Assembly: GCA_977006965.1 (NCBI GenBank)
Contig: OZ345363.1
Span: 2,892,595 to 2,956,594 of the forward strand
Source: Phymatolithon calcareum
Taxonomy: Eukaryota; Rhodophyta; Florideophyceae; Hapalidiales
DNA: 64,000 nt
Direction of reading: 5' to 3'
Made by a program: the position numbers and the translations under genes. The stretch's first letter is position 1. Every line of letters starts with the position of its first letter. This document shows positions 55,211 to 61,740 of this stretch, piece by piece. The notes beneath the pieces were generated by a model. That model was given only the letters and a program-made list of their open reading frames with translations, ran no database searches and was not told the origin of the DNA.

Positions 55211-55972
55211 ATGGAAGGATTGGAACAGTACCCTACATGCATGGAGCGGGGGAACGGGACTGAGGCTTGCGACGTGTGCAGGCAAAGAGCAGGCGAATCA
55301 AGAGAACGTGCGCTGGGATGCGGATCTGTGACCGTCTGTGGAAGCAAGCGTCCGTCGGAGACTGAGCTGGAGCGTGCTCATAAGAAGCGAGCACTGGCAC
55401 AGCGTGAGTCGGAGGAGCAGACTATTCGAATGAGGAAGTGGGGTAAGGAACTGTCAAAGTATTGTGCGGCGTGCCTCTTCGACGCTTGCACCTCTAGAGA
55501 CTATATGTTTCATCCGAAAGAATATGCGACGCTTGTGCGCGGGAATGTGCAGAAGTGTAATTTGGCATTGTGCCGTCAAATCAAGTTGGTATGCGTGCGG
55601 TGTTTGCAGCCGGGGCATCGTGTTAAGGACTGCAAAGTACTACCATCTGTTCAAGGGACAGGAAAGACACGTTGCCGTCGATGCTTTATTGAAGGGGTGA
55701 ATGGGCGGAATATTCACTGGCCTAGTGAATTTGGGAGAGCATTAGCATGTCCCTTCGAGGCGTGCACCAAGTTTGTGATGCTTTGCTATCGAAATACGGC
55801 AACGCGAGAATCGCTGCTGGAGATTGTGCCGATAGAGCGGAGACAGAGGATTAGAAGTGCGACAGAGTTTGCGGATTGGCTGGTGAACGACAATGTTGAA
55901 GATCATGCAGGAATATTCGAAGCTATGGAATGGGCGCACAAGCATTTGAAGCTGAAGTACTTTGATATTTGA
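55211..55972 (+). CDS. C-terminal zinc-knuckle part of the helicase protein
   Basis: 253 aa from ATG 55211, in the same frame as the two preceding ORFs. The 60 bases after the upstream TGA are also open (NFEEWARNKSRCRRVGIEET). Cysteines recur (CDVC; CAACLFDAC), and a canonical knuckle CVRCLQPGHRVKDC (C-x2-C-x4-H-x4-C) lies at about residues 127-140, then CRRC and CPFEAC. Fungal relatives carry a Cys-rich region after the helicase lobes, so this reads best as the C-terminus of one large protein. If translated alone it would be a small nucleic-acid-binding protein. The stop (55970-55972) runs into two units of the terminal heptamer (AATAGGGAATAGG, 55972-55984). Confidence 0.65.
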   Translation: MEGLEQYPTCMERGNGTEACDVCRQRAGESRERALGCGSVTVCGSKRPSETELERAHKKRALAQRESEEQTIRMRKWGKELSKYCAACLFDACTSRDYMFHPKEYATLVRGNVQKCNLALCRQIKLVCVRCLQPGHRVKDCKVLPSVQGTGKTRCRRCFIEGVNGRNIHWPSEFGRALACPFEACTKFVMLCYRNTATRESLLEIVPIERRQRIRSATEFADWLVNDNVEDHAGIFEAMEWAHKHLKLKYFDI

Positions 55973-56088
55973 ATAGGGAATAGGAAAGCAATTGTAATAA
56001 ATGTGATGGGAAATGTTTCTATGAATATGCGTGAATTGGTAGTTTGGTAGTTTTGAGTAATATGAAAAGAAAATGTTTAGTTTACGTG

Positions 56089-56237
56089 AGAGATCTGAGA
56101 TCTCTGGTGTAGAACCTAAAAGTATGACAACTGTAATATGGGAAAGTATGAGACGAACGTTGATGTTGTAGAACTGAAACGTAAGATATTAAAAAGTGTG
56201 ATAAATTTAGTCTCCACGGCAGAGATCTGAGATCTCT
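56089..56237. promoter_or_regulatory. Two palindromic sites between convergent genes (third copy at 58528-58544)
   Basis: AGAGATCTGAGATCTCT occurs exactly at 56089-56105 and 56221-56237, and with one changed end base at 58528-58544. Each is an 8(7)+1+8(7) palindrome followed by G, four bases and AGAA(T), and preceded by similar T-rich sequence. All three are in the same orientation. They lie in the gaps on both sides of the ORF at 56495-58387. They could be binding sites for a dimeric regulator, processing hairpins or ends of a small repeat; no function can be assigned. Confidence 0.6.
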
Positions 56238-56494
56238 GGCGGAGAATCCAAATTTGAATGTGCGTGAACCAGAATTTCGCCTTCGCCCACCGAATACACT
56301 ACAATATCGATATCTGAGCACAACAAGTTTATAATGGAAGAGCAGAAGGCAAGAGCCTTTTCCCGACAATGTATTTTTTCTCATTAGGAGCAGAATGAAA
56401 TCAAATTTATTGAAACAAATGCAGCTCTATTGGTGACAGACAGTGGTAACGGAATGGTCGCATCTCGGCACAGAAAGCAAATTGAGGAGAATGA

Positions 56495-58291
56495 TTACTG
56501 TAGATAGAGAAGAGACGCTGACTTTGGATGATGATGATGTGTTCTATTTTTTCTGCTTCGTGCGCCTGTCTTTCCCATCACCTCCGGATGCTTTCCTCTT
56601 TTCAGCTTTTTGAGGGCAGCAGAAGAGGTCTCCGAGGGAATGCCTTTCGAGGACCCCGGAGCACTTGCTTTGGAGGACTTTGGCGCCGAGTCCTTGGACT
56701 TGTTAGACGTTCCACTGTCGACCTCCTTTTTGACTTTGACAATAGTAGCGGTAGCTTCATCTTCGCTGCTACTTTCGTCTTCACCGCTGTCATTCTCGCT
56801 CTCGCTGTTCTCAGGAGTGTCTTTTAGCTTCATGGGAGTGGAGCCAGTGGGCTTTTTCAAGGTCATTTGTTTGGGAGTAGGAGGAGTCCCTGGTGCAACC
56901 GGAGAAGATATGGTCACCTTTGGACTGCCTGGACTGCCTGGACTGGACTCCAGAGGGGGTGTGGAAGTCTTAGTACGGACAACTTGCTTTCCCCTGGTTA
57001 CGCGAGGCTTGTTTTTGTCTTCAGATTGAGCAGAAGACGACTCGGGAATAACGAGCTCAGACGGAAAGAGAGCCTGAGTCTTGTAGCTGTCGAAGTTCAA
57101 GAGTCCACGCTCGCACTGGAGAGAATCCCTGAGAAGACCGTTTGACACACGGCGGAGGGTGTCACCTTTCTCGAGAAGGATGGGAGTGAAGAGCGCGCTG
57201 GCGGCGGTCGCTGACGAAACAGCAGAACGGACAGGGCCGTAGGCGGATGGAGTGTTCTCGGCTTTAGTGTAGGGGAGAACAAAAGCCCAGTTCATCGAGT
57301 TCATTCCCTCAAATCCCCAAGCCTCATAGCCCGTGCATTTGTCGAGAGTAGAAGCCGGTAGTGAGGTGTACAGTCGAAGACGGTCCTCGTGGGCAGGTTC
57401 TAACCAGGCTTTCGGCAAATCACGCGTACCGGACTCGTCGATGTACGCGTCTGCAGCCATGGGATTGTGGGGGTTGTCGTCGTACGAGATGAGGAGCTTT
57501 TCCATACCACCAACATTGGTATGATTGGAGATGTTGGCGCGATAGAACCCACTCACGACAGGTAGAATGTTTAAGAACGCGGTGGTGTCGTCCTTGTTCA
57601 ACTTTACGTTGGAGAGAGTAGTCATGAATGAGACGAGGTTTGAAGGGCGGTATTCCGGGTACCAGATCCAGACCATATTGGTCACTTGGCTGGGGACTTT
57701 CATTTTTGGACCTTCCGGTTTCTCAAGAGGTTGGTATGAGCCCGGCGATAGGTAATACCCGTATAGCGCGTTTACAGCCAGAGTTGTGGGTTCGGCATGT
57801 TGCATGAGCAAAGAGCCGATCCAAATCTTGTCGGCAAGGCCTTTCTCGACGGTCTTGTGGTTCAGCCTCGTCCAGACTATCTTGTAGATGGGAAAGTCGG
57901 CGCCATCGGGGCGGTTGAACTCGATGAACGGCACTGAGTGGACAGGGCCTTGCACTTGAGCACGAGTGAAGAGCTCCCTGTTCATCGCCTCGCTTGTAGT
58001 GATGTCGAGCTCAGTATCCTCAAAAGCTGGAGAGCTGATGATGAGCGCGTTGTTCAGGACGCCGAGAATACCAGTGAACCCCGTTCCGATACGAAACGGA
58101 TTCTTCGTCTTGATCTTGAAAGCGTGTACGCGGAGCGGCATGATGAAATGCTCTGCATCGGAAGCCCATCGCGAGAACTGAGAAGAGGGAGGTACGTTGA
58201 GCTCATTGCGGAAGAGAGGGTCCCCGTAGCCGATAATGACTACGGGAGTGCGAGCGGTAGTCCCGGCGGGGTCCTTCAAGTGGGCAAACAT
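56495..58291 (-). CDS. Unknown protein, about 598 aa, with charged C-terminal tail
   Basis: The ORF is open from ATG 58387. I prefer the ATG at 58291 (MFAHLKDPAGTTARTPVVII) because a TATATA box overlaps the upstream ATG and protein-like sequence starts there. Residues about 1-410 look globular (IIGYGDPLFRNELNVPPSSQ, WIWYPEYRPSN, YEAWGFEGMNSMNWAFVLPY). The last 170 or so are disordered: Ser/Pro-rich, an acidic block (SESENDSGEDESSSEDEA) and a Lys/Arg/His-rich end, like chromatin-associated proteins. No family is recognised. It points leftward in the same direction as the methyltransferase-SET gene and converges on the helicase. Stop is TAA; there is no frame damage. A nuclear or nucleic-acid-packaging role is inference only. 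Confidence 0.7.
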   Translation of the reverse strand: MFAHLKDPAGTTARTPVVIIGYGDPLFRNELNVPPSSQFSRWASDAEHFIMPLRVHAFKIKTKNPFRIGTGFTGILGVLNNALIISSPAFEDTELDITTSEAMNRELFTRAQVQGPVHSVPFIEFNRPDGADFPIYKIVWTRLNHKTVEKGLADKIWIGSLLMQHAEPTTLAVNALYGYYLSPGSYQPLEKPEGPKMKVPSQVTNMVWIWYPEYRPSNLVSFMTTLSNVKLNKDDTTAFLNILPVVSGFYRANISNHTNVGGMEKLLISYDDNPHNPMAADAYIDESGTRDLPKAWLEPAHEDRLRLYTSLPASTLDKCTGYEAWGFEGMNSMNWAFVLPYTKAENTPSAYGPVRSAVSSATAASALFTPILLEKGDTLRRVSNGLLRDSLQCERGLLNFDSYKTQALFPSELVIPESSSAQSEDKNKPRVTRGKQVVRTKTSTPPLESSPGSPGSPKVTISSPVAPGTPPTPKQMTLKKPTGSTPMKLKDTPENSESENDSGEDESSSEDEATATIVKVKKEVDSGTSNKSKDSAPKSSKASAPGSSKGIPSETSSAALKKLKRGKHPEVMGKTGARSRKNRTHHHHPKSASLLYLQ

Positions 58292-58383
58292 GATGAGGTG
58301 TGAGAGCGAAGGATAGCGCAGGATAACGGAGTTTGGGGTTGTGAGGTGGAAAGATGTTGGGGAAAAGTCAATGGGGAGTGGGA

Positions 58384-58394
58384 ACATATATAGG
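58384..58394 (-). promoter_or_regulatory. Possible TATA box
   Basis: CCTATATATG on the minus strand sits about 95 bp before the preferred ATG 58291. It overlaps the longest possible start at 58387, which argues that translation begins downstream. Confidence 0.4.
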
Positions 58395-58771
58395 GAAAAG
58401 CTATGACAAGGAGCGGCGGAAAATTGAGAATTTAAATATGAGATAAGAAATTAAGAATTTGAAATATTGGTCGGAAAAACGGAAAAGTTCAATAAATAAT
58501 GAGATTTCAAAATTTCGAATCTACATCGGAGATCTGAGATCTCTGACCTAGAATATAAATTTTCATACGCTCATATCGCGACCCACCAATCGCCAGCCAC
58601 CAGCACTCCGCTTTCTACGCTTTCTCCTTCACTATTGTACTAAACAGACTTTTCGTCTACAAGACACAGCATATAAAAACAATCTCAAGTCGAAGAGTTT
58701 ACTGAATCTATACCATTCAACGCATAGAATCTAGAGTAGGAAGAAAACTTTCAAGTCCCAATGTCTGGAAA

Positions 58772-60487
58772 CTAACGCCAGTACTGCTTGCCGTAGTTGA
58801 CAAGTACTTCCTCACCTTTCTCGATACTCGTGATTGCTGTAACGAAAACGAAGTACGGGTTCGTGAAAGTAGGAAAATCAAAAGGAAGACTTCTGTGTTC
58901 GAACTGTGCGTTTGCATGTCGAATGATAGCGTTGTCCGCTTCAAGACCGTTCTGAATCTTCTTCTTGTCGTTGATATACGCGGCAACACAGTAAGGAGGG
59001 GGCACCACGAATACCTCCTTTCCCTGCAGGCGAGGAGAAGTGTTTTCAGGATTCATGTTTGGCAGTCGCATAGCGTACGTTCTGAATCTGTCAACCGTGC
59101 ATCCTAATTCGTCTCGCCCATACATAGAACCATCAAGACGTGCAATATGCTTGCTTTTTGTGATGTTCTTATGGACAATAGTACCGCTGTACCAGCCAAT
59201 GACGGTAAATGGTGCAATGCGTTGGAGAGCGAAAACTCCATTATCCGCACCAGGAATGCGTGACTTGGCGACATAGACACCGTGAAAGCTGGCGTCGGCT
59301 GCAAGGAGTGTGTTAACGTCAAAGGCACGGAATAAGGAAAGGAGATTGGATGGCCACTTTGCAAGCTTGACACGCTTGACCGTGTCGACCTCGTTCATAG
59401 TGCGGGTAGCAGTGCAGAAGAAGTTGACAAGATGGTCTGGAAGAGCACAAAATATGGGCCAATCAGAAGGTTGGACCAGGGGGCTCGTCTTGCTCCTGCG
59501 TTTCACGATGTTATGGACCTCGGAGCGTGCCTCGTCGAGAAGGAGTTGTTTTTCTGCGAGCAATGGGAAACGATCGGACACGATGGCTTCCGCAAACCTG
59601 TGGAACAAATGCTCAGCAGAAATGTCGTGGCATTGCTTGTCCATTTCGCAGCGAACAAACACTCGAGGAGCCGGGAGCTGGAGACAAGCAACACCAGTAG
59701 AATATGTACCCCCAAACATATCAAGAACTATCGATCCCGGAAGGGAGTGGCGTTCGATTAGCTCTTTGAGGAGAGCCACTGGCTTTTGCTCTGGGCGCAA
59801 GGAACATTTTGCGTCTTTCATTAGTTTTTCTCCTGGTACCATCTTCTGAACATTGTCGATAACGTTGAAGTTTGGAGCGAAGGACGAGGGAACATATCCG
59901 TGATTGGAGTATTGAACGCGTGTGTATGATTCGGCTCCGCCTCCGAGTTTGACAGCATGAACGACCTCTGTGACCATGTTGATATACTTATTGCCCAGGC
60001 GGAAGTGTGGCTGAGAAAAGTTGTTTCTCGCGTTAATGATGTAAAGCGGAACACGATCAACAGACATTTCCCTGATTCCTTGGACAAAGGATATCCACGT
60101 TTGCGTCTGGCTCTTCCCGGAGAACAGAAGTAGATGACCACCCTTCCGCAAGACTTTAGTTGTGATGGAGAGACAATCGCGCATGTCATCCTCGGACAGA
60201 ATATCATGGGCGGAGTTCGGTCGTTGCATGTCACTGCGGGAGTGGAACGGTGGATCTATGCACACGAGCTGAACTTGGCCGTGCAGTGATTTGTTGAACT
60301 GGCGTTGGTAGATTTGCCATAAGTCGTGGAAGGAGCAATTAAATACGAAGGCGGCTTTGTAGAGCTCCTTGCGGAGAGGAGTGGATGGGAGAGAAGAGGG
60401 AAGACGTGTGGGGACTAAATCTCTTGGAGATGGTGGAGTGCGCGCGGCTCGTGAGGAAGTGGCTTGTCTCGTGGCCTCTGCAGACAT
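58772..60487 (-). CDS. Fusion of beta-class DNA amino-methyltransferase and SET-domain methyltransferase
   Basis: 571 aa, intact. After a Ser/Arg/Pro-rich N-terminus, motif IV DPPF (about 78, VQLVCIDPPFHSRSD) comes first, then GGHLLLFSG. Next come RPEQKPVALLKELI and motif I VLDMFGGTYSTG (about 250-265). This IV-before-I order defines beta-class N6-adenine/N4-cytosine methyltransferases. From about residue 400 there is a SET domain: IPGADNGVFALQRIAPF, VIGWYSGTI, VAAYINDKKKIQNGL (about 504) and ITSIEKGEEVLVNYGKQYW at the C-terminus. One protein would therefore hold a DNA-methylating and a protein-lysine-methylating module, presumably acting on chromatin. DPPF leaves adenine versus cytosine open. 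The ATG directly follows the TAG of the upstream ORF in the same frame, so coupled translation or a once longer protein is possible. Bdelloid rotifer N4CMT (DNA methyltransferase plus chromodomain) is a conceptual parallel. Confidence 0.85.
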   Translation of the reverse strand: MSAEATRQATSSRAARTPPSPRDLVPTRLPSSLPSTPLRKELYKAAFVFNCSFHDLWQIYQRQFNKSLHGQVQLVCIDPPFHSRSDMQRPNSAHDILSEDDMRDCLSITTKVLRKGGHLLLFSGKSQTQTWISFVQGIREMSVDRVPLYIINARNNFSQPHFRLGNKYINMVTEVVHAVKLGGGAESYTRVQYSNHGYVPSSFAPNFNVIDNVQKMVPGEKLMKDAKCSLRPEQKPVALLKELIERHSLPGSIVLDMFGGTYSTGVACLQLPAPRVFVRCEMDKQCHDISAEHLFHRFAEAIVSDRFPLLAEKQLLLDEARSEVHNIVKRRSKTSPLVQPSDWPIFCALPDHLVNFFCTATRTMNEVDTVKRVKLAKWPSNLLSLFRAFDVNTLLAADASFHGVYVAKSRIPGADNGVFALQRIAPFTVIGWYSGTIVHKNITKSKHIARLDGSMYGRDELGCTVDRFRTYAMRLPNMNPENTSPRLQGKEVFVVPPPYCVAAYINDKKKIQNGLEADNAIIRHANAQFEHRSLPFDFPTFTNPYFVFVTAITSIEKGEEVLVNYGKQYWR

Positions 60488-61684
60488 CTAAGCAGTGTCT
60501 TCTGTGAGACGGGTACGTTTCCGCGGACGAAGAGGCAAAATGTTGTCATCTTCGGTGTCAGGAGATACGGCGGGTGCAGGGGATAGTGGAATGTTGTCCG
60601 CAAAGACACGGTCCTCTTCGTGATCGTGATTCTCGTCATGAACGGAAGCGGAGGTGGATGGAGGGAAAAGGGGAGCGGGCTCATCGTCGCCCGAGATGTT
60701 GGGAGAAGGAGAAGGAGGGGTCTCGAAAACGCGCTTCTGGAGCCCTGGAACCTTGTCGACGATGTAATGGAGAGCAGTGGGGACATGGCCGTATGAAGAG
60801 TGCGGAGTAGTTGGAATTGATAAAGAGCGAGAAAAAGATGCGGCAATATTTTTTCGGCGTAGCGAAGAGGCGACATGCTTGACAACATGGGAGAAGAAGT
60901 AGGTGATGAAGATCGTGGCAACGTTTTGAAGCTGTCGGCTGACGCTTGGAGATGCTCGTGCTCTATGATGAAGATGAGCAGCATCAGAGTCCACAATGCC
61001 AGAGCCATGTAGGAGAGAGGACAGTTGCTCTGGAGGGGCGAACTTGTCTTCGATTACATCGAATTGTAGCTCTGTTTTGTTGAAGATAATGTATGGCGCA
61101 ATCATCGTCTCCAGGGATGAGAAGGAGAAGATACCAGCGACGGTAGTCCAAGCATTGACGACAATATTGACACACTTGCCGACAATCTCTGAGGCGTCAT
61201 GGCTGTTTGTGGTGGGAAGGGATTCCTTGTCGTTCACGTTCTTCTCCTGATGGCGGACAAAGTTGTATTTGGCAAGGAACATGAAGAAGAGTATTTTGGA
61301 GAAGGAATCAGCTTCCATCAAAGACTTGATTCTCATGTTGTCCCTTTTGGCGAGATTGACGCCTTTGACGAACATTGAGACTGTTCTGGCTCTATCCGGG
61401 TTTGAAGAGGGCACGGCCAGAGAATCGGAAAAGTCTGCAGCGCCCAAAGACGTGAGGTCCGCGGCATATGCACAGTTGGCGAACATGGTGAACATTTGCC
61501 ACGGACGGTTGTCGTAAGCGGTGTTTGGCTTTTTCCAAGGACAGAGTGTCTTGAGGATCCTGTATGTGAGCCTAATCTGAGGGTGACTCAGAACAGCAAT
61601 GACAGCTGGCTTTGCAGGAGAGCTTGCCTTTTCGATGGCATACTTAAGTAGGGTACACCAGAACGGCTCGGTGACGGGGGTCAT
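60488..61684 (-). CDS. Unknown protein, 398 aa, bordering the terminal array
   Basis: ATG 61684 to TAG 60488-60490. The first 250 or so residues look helical and globular (FWCTLLKYAIEKASS, MFTMFANCAYAADLTSLGAA, SKILFFMFLAKYNFVRHQEK). The rest is Pro/Ser/acidic-rich and ends with a basic cluster PLRPRKRTRLTED, a likely nuclear localisation signal. No family is recognised. Upstream of the ATG only 56 bp separate it from the heptamer array, so no normal promoter fits. The frame is open without a stop right into the array, so the true N-terminus may have been lost. It abuts the methyltransferase-SET ORF with no spacer in the same frame. Confidence 0.65.
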   Translation of the reverse strand: MTPVTEPFWCTLLKYAIEKASSPAKPAVIAVLSHPQIRLTYRILKTLCPWKKPNTAYDNRPWQMFTMFANCAYAADLTSLGAADFSDSLAVPSSNPDRARTVSMFVKGVNLAKRDNMRIKSLMEADSFSKILFFMFLAKYNFVRHQEKNVNDKESLPTTNSHDASEIVGKCVNIVVNAWTTVAGIFSFSSLETMIAPYIIFNKTELQFDVIEDKFAPPEQLSSLLHGSGIVDSDAAHLHHRARASPSVSRQLQNVATIFITYFFSHVVKHVASSLRRKNIAASFSRSLSIPTTPHSSYGHVPTALHYIVDKVPGLQKRVFETPPSPSPNISGDDEPAPLFPPSTSASVHDENHDHEEDRVFADNIPLSPAPAVSPDTEDDNILPLRPRKRTRLTEDTA

Positions 61685-61740
61685 GTCACGGATGTAATTC
61701 TCGCGAACAGCAAGAGTGAGGAGCAGGTAGTCATTAAACA

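Noticed and set aside
51164-55972. General reassignment of TGA to a sense codon
   Set aside because: The final stop of the same gene is TGA and is followed by unrelated sequence. Only two internal TGA codons exist, so mutation or local recoding is simpler.
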